A stretch of 64,000 nt of DNA from Siphonodentalium dalli (taxonomy: Eukaryota; Mollusca; Scaphopoda; Gadilida; Siphonodentaliidae): positions 183,809,956 to 183,873,955 of the forward strand of contig CP136063.1 in NCBI GenBank assembly GCA_032622095.1, given 5' to 3'. Every line of letters begins with the position of its first letter. The stretch's first letter is position 1. This document shows positions 32,990-45,244 of the stretch, piece after piece. The translations under genes and the position numbers were made by a program. Below the pieces are notes generated by a model. That model did no database searches, was not told the origin of the DNA, and was given only the letters and a program-made list of their open reading frames with translations.

Positions 32990-33809
32990 GACTTAGAGCA
33001 CAATTGACCCCGCATAATGCAATTAACTGGAAATGCGCCGTTGAGCGTTTGTTGACCACGACGCGAAATCCGTGCGCTCGCCGAGATTCAACACAATAGC
33101 TCGTTAGCAACGCCTAACAATCCGATTAACCATGCAATGATCGCCGTTGAATGTGAATAAATATGTCCGAAACAACACGGACTGATTAACGGGTGACCCG
33201 TTTTCACAAACCAAGTCATTCGCAGATGTGTTTGGAAAGTCAAATGTGGCAGTCGCATGATTGTGTCTTACTATTATATTATATACATTGTATAAGTGGA
33301 TCATGAATTCCGAAGAATTCTGTCTGCCAGAATGATGATAAGGAATTTGTACATGTAACCAACAACCACATCATTATTATGTGACAAACGTGTCGCGTTT
33401 ACAAGAAAACTGTTTCTAAATTACTACTAATAGTCAATTGTTTCCTCCAGATTCTCCAGATACAAGTTATGGTGTTAGTTATATCGGATAGGTGGAGCGC
33501 TATATAGTGAAGTTCTGATTCTGTTGGATTATTGGATATATCACTATTTAGTGGTTCTAAATGCAAATGTTAATTCGTTTAGTTTCATTGTTGGATTAGT
33601 GGTCCTGAGTACCTGTGAATATATTCGGAACTGGATTAGTTTTGTGGAATAATTATAATAAATGTAATTATTCTACTAGTTAATAAATATTTCAACCAAT
33701 GCATGTGTTACTATTGCCATCGCCTTCCGTTCGCCCTGTTGATGTATATATATTGTATTTTTCGTAAGTCACACCAATTCCCATGGCTGGCAAACTAATA
33801 TTTCAGTGA
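32990..33809. other. No recognisable gene
   Basis: Somewhat CpG-richer to 33110, then AT-rich. Frames are short and motif-free. Confidence 0.4.
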
Positions 33810-34351
33810 TATCCCATTGTTCGACAAACGCCACTCATAAACAAATCGCGCGGTCGTTTCAATATAGCTTTCAGCAATACTGAGCATTACAAAAAGTCAT
33901 TTCCCCCCTCAACCATAAAAGCCTGGAACGACATGCCTTCCGCAATAACAGAAGCTCCGACGATTTTCGATTTTAAAGATTATCTTAGAATAATTGATCC
34001 TACCACTAGACCCCCAGTATATTTCTATACAAGAAGTAGGAAATATAATATATTGCACGCCAGTCTACGAAACTATTGTAGTGATCTTCATTCTGACAAA
34101 TTCCAAAACTATGTCTCAGGAAGTCCACGTTGTACGTGCGGCAACCAGTGTGAAGATGCCTATCATTACTTCTTTATGTGTCCCCACTACCATTCAGAAC
34201 GAACAGAGATGTTTAACGTGCTACACAGAGAAGAAATTATGAACATATGAACAATCTACTTGTTGGCATCCCGAATACTCCTAACAAACAAAATGTGAAA
34301 CTGTTCAAATTAGTCCAACATTTTATCGCGGAGACTAAACGTTTCCAGTAA
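33810..34351 (+). pseudogene. LINE ORF2 C-terminal end (CR1/L2/Jockey-type)
   Basis: The frame from 33810 to 34250 (146 codons) reads VRQTPLINKSRGRFNIAF, then FPPSTIKAWNDMP, YNILHASLRNYCSDL and CTCGNQCEDAYHYFFMCPHY. These match the C-terminus of non-LTR ORF2, with its Cys/His cluster and FHCP-like end. A stop at 34248 is bypassed in the next frame (NNLLVGIPNT...LVQHFIAETKRFQ, stop 34349-34351), so one base was lost near 34245. All of the RT domain is missing (5' truncation). Inactive copy. Confidence 0.9.
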
Positions 34352-34702
34352 AATTTTACGATAATAAATTAGTTTATCAATTAACACATATGTTTTTCCC
34401 CCGCCTCAGCATAGCATTCACACTCGGCGTTGGCACCCCCCCCCCCCCCAACCAATCATTCTCATTCTCAGCCTTCCTCAATAAATGTTACAATCTTCCA
34501 TCATCATCTTTTCCATTCACCACGTGCAGCTGTAAATAAGATACTTATTGTGCCACTTTGTTAAACAAATTGTTTGTACCAATGTATACCGGAGAGGGGC
34601 TCATTAAGTTTTGTAACTTGTGCCCCAATCCATTTTGTATTATACTACAAATAAAATATGTTTAAAAAAAAAACAAACAAACAAACAAACAAACAAACAA
34701 AT
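34352..34702 (+). mobile_element. 3' UTR and tail of the same LINE
   Basis: Follows the ORF2 end directly, contains a C-run (34437-34450), AATAAAATATG (34650) and a terminal A-run then (AAAC)n/(CAAA)n to 34702. AATAAA plus a tail at the end of a sense-oriented ORF2 marks the complete 3' end of a retrotransposed copy. Target-site duplication not identified. Confidence 0.8.
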
Positions 34703-34892
34703 GTAGCTTCAATTGTTATACTAGAGGACATGAACCTACACCCGCACTCCCCTTATACGCCGTCCCTATATATGTGCCTGCTTAGTATAATATAGAGGTG
34801 CGTAAATAGTAACGGCGTATAATGGCAGTGTGTTTGGGGGGGGGGGGCAGAGCACAGTTCGTGCCCCTGTGGCCTCTGGTAATTGAAGCTAC
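34703..34892. mobile_element. Small inverted-repeat element abutting the LINE tail
   Basis: GTAGCTTCAATTGTTATACT and AGAGG on the left, CCTCTGGTAATTGAAGCTAC on the right: inverted ends. Inner words TATACGCCG/CGGCGTATA also pair. A G-run (34837-34849) lies inside. Similar inner words (ATATACGC, GCCTGCTT, GTGCCCCTGT/ACAGGGGC) occur at 49013-49105, so a family is likely. Confidence 0.65.
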
Positions 34893-35520
34893 TTTGAAGC
34901 GCCCGTGCGATTTGTCTGTTGTGAGTTGCGTGTGCCTAACAATGGGATAATCATTGAACTATTCCTTCGCCATGCAGCCTTGGGAGAATTGGTGTGCTTT
35001 ACCAAAAATCAGGGAACGATTGCAACAATGGGATTGTGCTCTAATCATATTTACAATAGAACGGCATAATAATAGCACGGAAAAGTATTGATCCCTGGCA
35101 TCGCGAAAAAGAAAAGGGTCATTATTTCAAGACAACGTGCATGGGTTGCACACAAGATTGACTATATATATATAACCTCGTAAATTATCACGATAGCAGC
35201 TAGTTACCCACACATTTGGATCACTGGTGTCATATTCTCACGTTGTTAATACTATAAATTGAGATGTCTTGGTCTAAAAAATCTTAATTTTACTGTGTAG
35301 CGAATGTTACAGTAACGTATGTTACATCGCTGTCTTAGAATCAAATTTTGACTTCATACATGCATGTATGCCACGGAAAGATTCATTCGAGTGATGTAAT
35401 CTAACGCATCAGAAAGAAAACAAGACCACAAGTGGAAAGTTTAGATGGACCTACACAGAAAACTACTTAATTGTTAAGTTATAATACACCAAAATGAAGG
35501 AAGCTATGCTATCTGAAGAC

Positions 35521-36031
35521 CAGGGTCCGCGCTGGACCAAAATTTACTTTTTCCAAATAATTTGTCAAATGAAAATATGTTTTGCCAAATTCTTTTAGAA
35601 TTTGCCAACTGCTATTCCTGATAGTATCATTTTCTGCAACATTGAGTCTTATTTTGCGGTTTATCATACAACAATAAACCAATCACAGAATAATAAAATT
35701 GTAGAAGGGTTGCTTCGTCAGAATGGCACACTACAAGAGGATTAGGTATGTAAACACCACCACCACACTAAATACTGGTAATCCCTCATCCATCAATGCT
35801 AATGCTATCAGATTAACTGCATTTTAATAAAGATGTTAACTTTTCCTAGACCTTATAAAACACAACTAATATAATTATATTGTGATAGTTTCCTGAAATA
35901 AATGGGATTGATCGGCCAATATTTTTCAAATTTCTTGAGGAATTAAAAAGTGACTTGCCAAAACTTATTTTTTGCCAAATTTGAATTAATTTTGCCATTG
36001 GCAAATTTGGCAAGTGGCAGCGCGAACCCTG
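35521..36031. mobile_element. Non-autonomous hAT element (511 bp) with perfect 8-bp TSD
   Basis: Left end CAGGGTCCGCGCTGGACC and right end CAGCGCGAACCCTG form the terminal inverted repeats. Both sides are flanked by the identical octamer CTGAAGAC (35513-35520 and 36032-36039). An 8-bp duplication with CAGGG ends is the hAT signature. TTTGCCAAAT words are repeated subterminally on both sides (transposase-binding-like). No transposase frame. Confidence 0.95.
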
Positions 36032-36090
36032 CTGAAGACCACAACAAGCATATTATATCACAATAAAATGTCAAAAAGATGACTTTAATC

Positions 36091-36638
36091 ATATTATTAT
36101 AAGGGAAATTTTGGGAAGAGCGTTCTCAGAAAGTATAACGAATCAATGGCAATTAATAACTGCCATAAAAAATACACGATCTGAACTAGTAAAAGGCTCG
36201 AATGACAATTTAATTGAGATCAATACTGCTTCAAAACTGTTAAAAGATTGTTAGCTTGTGCTGAACAGTGTAAGCATCAATTTTACAAGAACTGTTACAT
36301 TCAAGAACCAGCCCAATTAATACAAATGTTAGTATGCAGTTTATTCACCCAATCAGGGAGCAATCAACCGTATATTGGCCACAATATTAGGGATTTGGAC
36401 ATATGACCTAAACTCATCCCAGCCCAAACGTTTATATTAGTTCTTGCAAAATGGATTCTACAATTTTTCAACACAAACTGACATTCTTTTAACCGACTTG
36501 AAGCAGTATTGCTTTCTATTAAATTGTCATTCGAGCATTTTACTAGTTCAGATCATGTACTTTTTATGGTTATTCATTCCCAATAATTTGTTATTCTTGC
36601 TGAGAACGCCCTTCCCAAAATTTCCCTTATAATAATAT
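36091..36638. mobile_element. Foldback element with ~200-bp arms
   Basis: ATATTATTATAAGGGAAATT and TTGGGAAGAGCGTTCTCAG on the left (36091-) are complementary to CTGAGAACGCCCTTCCCAA and the AATTTCCCTTATAATAATAT end at 36638. Pairing continues inward through TGACAATTTAAT and AGTATTGCTT to about 36310/36430. Almost the whole element is self-complementary. It sits beside a T1 fragment (36639-36861). No coding frame. Confidence 0.88.
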
Positions 36639-36861
36639 TATTTCGGGGTAACAAATATTTGATTCGAGTTGAGGAACCTACCCATTAACGCTCAAAGTGA
36701 TCAGATATAGATTTTTCGACGACGAGCGTTATATTTTTGCATTCCAGCTTATCTGGCATCTGTAAAATTACGTCGTATACTCAGCAACAAGTCATATAAT
36801 ATTCTACGAAGCATATAGAATATAGTAACAACAACACCATTTGAATACAGTACCCCTTTAA
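36639..36861 (-). mobile_element. T1-like fragment with TTAA end
   Basis: GGGGTAACAAATATTTGATTCGAG and GAACCTACCCATTAACGCTC match the T1 minus-strand interior (5020-5080). The end ACAGTACCCCTTTAA (TTAA 36858-36861) resembles the terminus at 62612-62615. Possibly a hybrid or related family. Confidence 0.6.
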
Positions 36862-37949
36862 GGAGCGTTGGATTCAATTCTGTGTGAAACATTGAATCAG
36901 CTGATGAGCTTCGATCTTCGTGTTATATATACACATGTATCCAAATATTGAATATTTCGGCCAAAGTTAGGGGCAGTGCCCCAAAAATGTTGAACATTTT
37001 GACAAAAGTTTATGCGATACACCCCGATTGATGCGCTATATACGTGTATAGGGTGAATTTTTATCCGACTTCGTGTAGAATAATTGCACGTGATTCACTT
37101 TGGCGAAGTAATATAGGAGTGACTGTACAGTTAAACACACAGCGCACCACGTTTTTATAAATTTACATAGGTGCTTTGAATTCGATCGTATATGATTTAA
37201 TGTTTCATGAAACGAATTTCTGAATGATGTAATCAGGACGTTCATTTGACGTTTGAAGTGGATATTTTAGCCAAGAATACATGAGATCGAGTGATTTTAT
37301 CTCGGGTCACGCTGCGCAAAAGGCCAGTGGTATATATCTCACTTCACACACTGGAGTTCAGATCGACACGCTCCTGTAAACGCCTCTATATATCGTACAC
37401 TGCTGAATGATGGGAACGTTTTATATTTTAACACTTGGCCACATGTCGGTTTGGAGTCGCAAGTTATACATCAGTCTCCTTAAAAAGACGACGATAATCC
37501 TAACGGATGTATACGTCTCTAGATGTGTCCACTTTATTTCATTTTTACAACGACGCGGCATTCACATCATGACGTAATAAACAATTTACAAATATGTAGT
37601 GCATTTCCGTGCAGAGACGTCAATATTGTAAAATGTTCGTCAGTTTTTTTAAAGAGACTGGTTATATATGTACATCGTGGATCGCGCATGATTCCTATTC
37701 CGGCCCGGATCCCCGGATCCGGCGTCTGACATACGTACGTGATCGAAATATGTCGATAAATGCGCGAAATACTTAAAAGGACCCCGGTTGCAGCATGAAT
37801 CAACAAGTAGCGTTAAAATTAGTATATTCCTGATATGGTATGAATAAAGAGCTCGAATTTTTTTTCAGAGTACATACGGTCTATACATTATGTACATCGT
37901 ATTTCTTGTAATTAAAAAAAAATGTCTCTGTGTAGATAACCATGCATGC

Positions 37950-38360
37950 TTTCAATACATTCAACACGCGAAATTTCGTTATTGGAGAACTATCAATAAT
38001 GAATTTAAGAACAAATAATTTGATCTATTTCTCCATGTTCTACTTAGTGCATGGTGATGTTTTTACAGACTTATATATATTTGTTCACATTTATCAACTG
38101 CGAGTGCATTGTGTCCCTTTAAAATCGCATAGCAATCGGGTCCCGATTTCTTCATGAAACAACAATGAACGTACATTGCTAGTATATTCCGGATATGGTA
38201 TGCATACAGAGCGTTTGTTCTTACTTCTGTGCGTCAAATTGAAATTACATGCTTGCTACGTTTTTTCAGAACACGTCTATATATATCGATCTTTCGTGTA
38301 TTTATGAACCTATATTGTACCAACTTATTTCTATGTTATATGAGCCACGTACGTTTAATG
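37950..38360. repeat. Foldback-arm fragment and R3 3' fragment
   Basis: ATCAATAATGAATTTAAGAAC...TTTTACAGACTTATATATAT (37990-38110) matches the right arm of the 7480-8770 foldback. 38176-38360 (TTCCGGATATGGTATGCATA, ATCTTTCGTGTATTTATGAA, TATGAGCCACGTACGTTTAA) matches the R3 3' part. A shorter R3 piece lies at 37820-37870. Confidence 0.6.
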
Positions 38361-38742
38361 TGACATAACATGCATTTAGGAAACAAAGACATTAAGATTG
38401 TTCATTCTTGGACTGATAGTATATAGTTTTGCGATTTTGAGATCCTCTGGATTCAAACTTAGAACTTTTAGTATATAAAGACTTATATATATACTACATG
38501 TATATATATGTGCGCGAGAAGAGTCATTTATTAGAGAGAAGGCTATACAATTTATAAACAGCAGTCATGCAACCAGTTCTTTATATAGTTGACAGTGAAG
38601 TCTGAAACGCACCGACTTATAGCCCGTGGTATATTCACCAGCACTATACCCCTATACATGACAATACAAGTTTCAGTACTGAGCAAGAGTTAACAGTCGA
38701 TTGTTATGCGGCTCCTTATCACCCATATATATGTATAGATTA

Positions 38743-39142
38743 TTAACCCTTTACCCAACAGAACGGCCCTGTGCCAATGCATTCTCTTATATATGCGAGT
38801 CGACCATAGGTCGCCTCGCATATATAAGAGAATGCATTGGCTTAACACATTAAAAATTATAAAATTGTTAAAGAATGTAAGAAAAAATGGTAAAAAGTGT
38901 TAAAAAAAGATTTTTTTTAGGCCAATGCATTCTCTTATATATGCGAGGCGACCTATGGTCGACTCGCATATATAAGAGAATGCATTGGCACAGGGTATAA
39001 CTGTAACTATCACACTGTGGTCAAGGAGTCGGTTCCAATGATATCCATATTTGTATGGTTCTATTGAGACAGACCGAAGATATTTTAGGCTGTTGAAGCT
39101 TTATTTGGCTGGTTTTGGCCGGTTTGTTGGGTAAAGGGTTAA
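38743..39142 (+). mobile_element. Double-hairpin TTAA element, full length (piggyBac-like ends)
   Basis: TTAA-CCCTTTACCCAACA (TTAA 38743-38746) and TGTTGGGTAAAGGG-TTAA (39139-39142) are perfect inverted ends with the TTAA target, the pattern of piggyBac-type miniature elements. Inside, two 69-nt near-perfect hairpins (38773-38841 and 38921-38989) are separated by the spacer ACATTAAAAATTATAAAATTG. The right third (TATTTTAGGCTGTTGAAGC) is unpaired. The body is 392 bp; the copy at 45245-45643 is 391 bp and ~97% alike by eye. No frame encodes a transposase. Confidence 0.93.
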
Positions 39143-39568
39143 ATTCAGGGATACTGAGCCTCGCCATTATTTCTATGACGACATACCATTCGACACTTTC
39201 TCTATAATGTTATTTGTAGTCATGTGTGTATATACGGACAGGGACGGTGCCAGCTATATAACTTCCACACATACCGTGTTCGTCTGTGTATAAACCCACA
39301 TGGTCCTAAAACTACACGGGATAAACGAGAACCACCCATGCATGGTTAAGTGGTCCTTCTTATTTGATATGATGTTGGTGCGTCCTGCTGAATTGATAAG
39401 TTGCTGGTAGGACCAACTGACGCTGTTACGAAAAAGTACCGCCATTGTTTCTAAAGGTTGTTTTGCTAATCCAAGTGAATTGAGAAAAAACCCGTGTTTG
39501 TATGAAACATCCAAAAACATATATTCCTGTATTTTATAAATAATATGATCATGATCATGATAGCGTAA

Positions 39569-40117
39569 TTAACGAACCAAAGTAAAACCACTCACACGAG
39601 GGTAGCTGTGGCTTTTTTTCTTCTTTTTTTTTATCAAATTCAGTTTATAGAATCCCTGGTATTCCCTCCAAATAAGATTTCGTTTCGCACAGTACTGCAC
39701 CGTTCCAAGTGCTGTACATTAAATGCCCAGTAGAACGGTAAATTCGTGATGACATTCTTATTATATTTCACATCAGGAATTTCGATCACTTTTCACTCGC
39801 CCCGATGTGTGTAGACTGTAGTTACAATAGTGTCGTTACTTATTTTCTCAATAAAAGGTAAACTAACGCATGAATGAACTTACATTGTAATTCAATATTC
39901 ATAATTCTCATTTGCAATACCAGTAATCGGAAGACACAGTAACAAGATTTCCCGATTACGGCATTAATACTTTAAGCCCACCTATCTACTGTGCGACAAA
40001 AGCGCTCGCGAAATTCAAAACAGCTGCGTCGTAATTTTAGATAATAATTGGTGACATCACAAAATCAGATATAGTCTATATATATACGACCCAAAGCGTC
40101 CGGCTTTGGTTCGTTAA
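39569..40117. mobile_element. Element with TTAACGAACCAAAG inverted ends
   Basis: TTAACGAACCAAAG (39569-39582) and its exact complement CTTTGGTTCGTTAA (40104-40117) enclose ~550 bp with no frame. TTAACGAACC also occurs near 63723. The target duplication is ambiguous (TA or TTAA). Class uncertain. Confidence 0.6.
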
Positions 40118-40201
40118 TAATTATTGCTGGGTGGTGCTTGCAAAACGCAGGGAATAGCCACCTTGATTATGGTCGGTTTGCAGCAACGAACACAGCCATT
40201 G

Positions 40202-40592
40202 TTAAAGGTACTCAATCCGATCAGACGGTCCCATATCATCAAGTTACAACAACAACAACATTTCTTCAAAATATGCTTTAGTTATCAGAATCGATTAATT
40301 ACAACAAAATAATGCTAGCCGCTGTCAACTATGGTATAACATTTTCCAAAACGTGGTATTTATCAACATGTTGTTCAACGAAATATGCCCATATTATCAC
40401 TTGAGGATGACGAAATTTGCCATATTACTACTTGATTTTAGAGCTATCCATCTTCATGGGCAATTTTGTCGGACATCGGACATCACCCTGAGCTTTGATG
40501 GGTGGGTTCGTCGACTCGAATCAAATATTGTTTACCCCCGAAGCCAAATAAATAGTAATTTGGGAGCGTTAATTCGGATAATGCATCTTTAA
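40202..40592 (+). mobile_element. T1 element, copy 3
   Basis: TTAAAGGTACTCAATCCGAT (TTAA 40202-40205) to GCATCTTTAA (40589-40592). Interior blocks match copy 1: CAGAATCGATTAATTAC, GAGCTATCCATCTTCATGGG, ATTGTTTACCCCCGAAGCC. The right inverted repeat is decayed (TTCGGATAATGCATC). 85 bp separate it from the element ending at 40117. Confidence 0.85.
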
Positions 40593-42150
40593 ACGAATTT
40601 ACCATGCATTCATATACTTTTGAATGCAGTGTTTATACACATACTGGATGTATGTATTCATATTATCCGAACACCGCGAAAACGACAACTTTATAAAAAA
40701 AATTACATAATATTTTCTCAACAGCATCAGTTGTCCTACCAGCATCATAGCAAATCAGCAGGACCCACCGACATAATATCAAACTATTAGGACAACTTAA
40801 ACATGAGTGTGAACACATGTTGAATTACTAAACATCAATATCCATGGATTCCATGTGGAAGCCATGACGATTCACGGACCAAAGGATATGTCTACCATTT
40901 CATAAATATTTCACGTTCCTATTAATGCAATTCGCAGTAATTATCTAAATGAAAAAAGAACTGCGAATCATCCACTTCTATGCATGAAGAATCAATATAT
41001 AGTATGCAGGCGCATTATTGATAACAATGAAACATGTGAAAGCCTATATGCATTATATATTACGCACGTATTGAAGTTTAGAAAGTGGACAATACTAAAC
41101 GTTTGAAAAGATGAAAGATCTTGCTCTTTTTCTAAGTCCACCAAGGACAAACCCAGTGGTATGGTGGCGGGTCCACAGACAGCCAATCTGAGAAACTATG
41201 GCGGTGTAGCGTGCAGCGGGTTTGATATTTCAAACTAGTACGGTTATGTGTATATGTCTGGCTTCAAGTTTTCGCGTACACGCTTGGTCATCGCAAACTG
41301 TTTTACGCGTAGAATTATGCCCATCCACTGGTAGTGTATGGCGAGTCAAATGGGCCGAAATTGGTATATGATGTAGAGATATTGTAATTCGCCTTCAATT
41401 TAATCATGGCCAGCAATCTATGTCATTAATTTAAGGGTCAGATGCTCGTTTTGCCGAAATTTCCTGGTATTTCAAAATGGATTTTATCGAAATCTGCCAG
41501 GAATTTCTTTGTGAAATTTGGTATACAAGCGATTATTGTGACACAGTATTTAAGAACCATCGACCCATTAGATATTATAACTTCATTTACTTTACTTTTA
41601 TGATATGAAAAATAATTAAATCTACACTGTTTTCAGAAGAACTTCTGTAAAATATATTTTTTTCTAAAGTGCAGTTCTTGATTAGTTAAATTTAATGATT
41701 ATTTTCTTGTAGAAAGGCAACTGCCCATAAATAATTTTCTAATATTTGAGAATTTTCATGTCATGCCTCTTGATCAATGAAATATTGGGCTGAGATGAGT
41801 TGTGGGTCATGGGTTCATAACCAAGTTAAACCTGACCGCCATATCTCTTAACACTGAGGCCTATTTCAAGTTGATTAATCTCTGCTTTAGTGGACCACAC
41901 TACATATACGCATTTGTTTTCATTGGGCTGGACTATTTGTAACTGCTTTATTCTTCATTATAATATATGGGGGTATGATGCTATATTATACAATTAAAAA
42001 TCTAACTCAACATTATGATAAAAATGAAGCCTCCTCCCATGGAGCCAAGACAATAAGCTATTTGGTAGTTTTGTGTGAAATGATTATTATTCGAGCAGTT
42101 CTTGGTACCAAAAGGGACAAAATATTAAATAATGTTTTTAACCTCTCAAA
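40593..42150. other. No recognisable gene
   Basis: AT-rich DNA without repeats shared elsewhere in the window that I could see. A minus-strand frame of 64 codons (40992-41186) begins MAVCGPATIPLGLSLVDLEKEQD and looks slightly protein-like, but has no recognised motif or clear donor. Confidence 0.35.
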
Positions 42151-42154
42151 CAGG

Positions 42155-42420
42155 CCGGGGGGGGGGGGGGGCGATTTTTTTTTACGAGACATGAGGTGGG
42201 GGGGGGTGGGTGGGTACCCGAGGCCGGAAACAGTTTTTGACCACCTTTTTTGCATTTTTTTTTCATTGACATATTTTCAACTGTTTTAAACATATTTGTT
42301 TATATGTTGTGGCTTGTTGCAATATGAGAAGCACTAATACATTCAATATTGTTATAATTACCCCCATAAGTTGATATAAAATGGAAAAATAGTGAATATT
42401 GGGGGGGGGGGGGTGGGTCC
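42155..42420 (+). repeat. Cluster of G homopolymer runs
   Basis: G-runs near 42157-42170, 42198-42206 and 42400-42412, with GGGTGGGTGGGT words. The plus-strand frame 41975-42289 reads Gly-rich through them and is not convincing as a gene. Such runs could form G-quadruplexes. Confidence 0.7.
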
Positions 42421-42424
42421 CAAA

Positions 42425-44415
42425 TGTTTGTTCATTGATTTTTTTTTGCGCGCAATTTTTTTTTATTGTGTCTGTTTCAGCTTGCTTGGCAGTTTTTATA
42501 TTGAAAATTGTCTAGTTCACGGTGTAGATTAATAAAAAAAAATATTTCAGATAGCTCTAGGGTAGGATGAACTTAATGCAGTCTGACAATATCAGCTAAC
42601 AACTCATGACAGAATATTACAATAATTCTTATACTTCATGACAGTCTCTTTACTCATACAGTTAGTTGATGCATGAGTGTAATGTATGAACTAAATAAAT
42701 TGTATCAGTGTTTGTATACTAAATTGATTTTTAAATATACTTTTGTCAAATAATTATTTGAATTGTCAAATTATTTGTTTCAGTGTTGTTGACAACCATC
42801 AATAAGTAAATAAGTAGACATGAAATAAAGTTTTAATAACATTTATTGAAAGAAACAAAAATATAACCTTCCTTGGATAGTCTTCTGAAAAGTATAAAAA
42901 TATTATTTAAATAGATGTGAAGAGGGGCCAGGACACATTACAGTTTTGTTCACATTGTAATTATTATATCCCATAATTACCTGCATATACTAGTATGTAA
43001 ATGACACTTAATGTCTAATTCAGGCTAATTTGAAAATTATCAAAGAAGAAAAATTAATTTACTTAATTAGTGTATATTTATAAGATGATGTGCATGCAAG
43101 GTGGTCTAGTTTGAAGGCACACATAAAGGTCATGTACAGAATGTGTGTGAATTTCTTATTGCACATGAACTCCATCCAGTACATGACCGAAGTTCAGCTC
43201 TGATTGTCCAAATGAATCTCAGTAATATACATCCGTGTATATGGATTTGGCACTAAATTGACCATCAACGTTCAAACTCAAAGGGTTAAGCATTATGTTA
43301 GGCCTAGTTCTAAGTCGTAATGCGAGGTCGGGTCAGTGGTCATGCATGCATACATAAAAGTTAATTCGTACACTGGTTCATATGCACATTTTCCTTTTTG
43401 GTATTACTATAGGCTCTAGGCCTACTAGTTGATGCTGGTTGATGTCTGAAAAAAAGATAAATTTAAGTTTGTGTAATTTTTTATTCTACTGTAGGCCCTA
43501 ACACTGGCCCTAGTTATTTTTTGTTGTAATTCCAGGGGATTCAACATATTTTTCATCTACTCACCAGCTGTACTCACACAGATGAATAGGCTGGGTTATA
43601 AATTTACCAATATAATCACATAATATTCTACCTTTGTTGATTGCTTAGAGTTCAATTTTGCACATGTTTGTTAACAGGAAGTAACATTTAATTTGGTCTT
43701 TCAAAAAAGGGACCAATATAGAGCGGTTGGTCGTTTTTACAGAGGGGACCAACATAAAGCTTTGATGTTTTGGGGTGGGTGTCTAAAATTTTATGAAAAA
43801 AAAATGCAAGAAAGGGTGGGTGGGTGTAAAAAAAATGGAAATGTTAAAAAAAGACCCCCACGTCTCGCAACTTTTTTACGCCCCCCCCCTGTCTCAAATG
43901 TATTAATATCCATTGTTTTTGTTGTCTCTTCATAATTGCTCATATTCAGACTATGAAGATGATGATATGAGAAACTCAAGAATTTTTCCAGATAGGTCCA
44001 GAGAAATACTTTGTTGAAAATCTCTTTCCATTTTTGGCTGGATTTATGCAAAACGTGCGTCTTCCCCTTAAACCCTAAATCGTCGCCTCAGACGTTCGGA
44101 CAGCTGCTATCTGGAGCACATGCACCGGATGAGCGAGATCATTTTGTTGCAGGAGTAATTGTACTATAGATACGAATGGAAGGAATTATGTGCATTTTAC
44201 GAACATTTATTAAATGGTTAAAGGCACGTGCGGCCTTAATTGTCGAAAATATTCATATTTGTTCCAAACACCGTAAACAGAAAAACATTAAAACGCATAC
44301 AGTTCCGTTCATATATACCATGACCATCGCGTAAACAGCATGTTATCATAAAGGCCTACTATATTTTACCTAAGCAAGAGCCTGATAATGTTACAGAAGA
44401 CAGCACAATGCTACT
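42425..44415. other. No recognisable gene
   Basis: AT-rich, with GGGTGGGTGT and CCCCCCCCC words at 43770-43890. Motif-free short frames (43693-43935, 43791-44051). Confidence 0.4.
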
Positions 44416-44424
44416 GGCTAATCA

Positions 44425-44600
44425 CACATAAATGGCATAAACGCTCTTTATTATTTCCATATCAGGTATTCACCAACAAAGAACGCTCTTTATGTTTACC
44501 ATCATAATATAAACAAACACAAGAAAAGTAACTTTTTATGCTTTTGTTTACATAACAATGGTAAAACATATGACCATAACATACTGTTTATCAGTTTATC
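44425..44600 (-). repeat. R3 fragment (opposite orientation)
   Basis: AACGCTCTTTATTATTTCCATATCAGG is the complement of the R3 word CCTGATATGGTGGAAATAAAGAG. An extra AACGCTCTTTATGTTTACCATC follows. The fragment is partial. Confidence 0.5.
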
Positions 44601-44689
44601 CCGTCAGACGAATGTTTATGTTTTAAATCAATTTAAAATCAAAACTGCTTTGAGTTTGAAACTTGATTTGTGACATAACATGTTGCTGG

Positions 44690-45000
44690 TCTTGTTATTG
44701 GGCGACGTTGTTCTGGCCGTCATCATGGAGATTGTGAGCGTCTGTAATCAGTTACATTCATCGGGGAGGCGACAGTTGTGATAAGGAAATCAATATTAAT
44801 TTGTTTTTAACCCCAGCCGTTTCGAGATCCTTTTCCCTTGCTAATGCACCCATGCAAGGCCGATTAGGTTCGATGGGCCGTTCATACTGCCCTGAGCTGT
44901 ACAGCAAGTTTCTTCAACGGTTCTCTGCGCCATTTCTCGTCAGAGCTGATGCTCTGTTATATATTGGTTTAGTTGCGATTAGGCAATCTGCATGACAAAC
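44690..45000 (+). other. Higher-GC stretch with acceptor-like site; unproven exon
   Basis: A TTTTTAACCCCAG acceptor-like site ends at 44816. The plus frame to 44995 (SFSLANAPMQGRLGSMGRSY...) is open for ~60 codons, then stops. Base composition is more balanced than its surroundings. No family match and no matching upstream donor. Confidence 0.2.
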
Positions 45001-45244
45001 TTGTAATCATTCGACGTGCATGAACGCTGAGATAATAACCCACTCATCTGTTTGTGTAACTTAATATCCAATGCCGACAGAGAGTGCTCTATGTAGTGCC
45101 TTGACATTAGATACAATGGTAGGGCTGGTACTGGCGGGTGGGGTGCCTAGGACCGAAGTCCCGGTCTCACTGTCCGCACATAAAATGTGATTATGTATTT
45201 AAATGGATCTCAAATCTGTCGCAATTAATTCTATACTAAATTTA

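Noticed and set aside
33810-34250. Intact zinc-finger host gene
   Set aside because: The Cys/His cluster and flanking blocks are those of non-LTR ORF2 C-termini, and a poly(A)/(AAAC)n tail follows.
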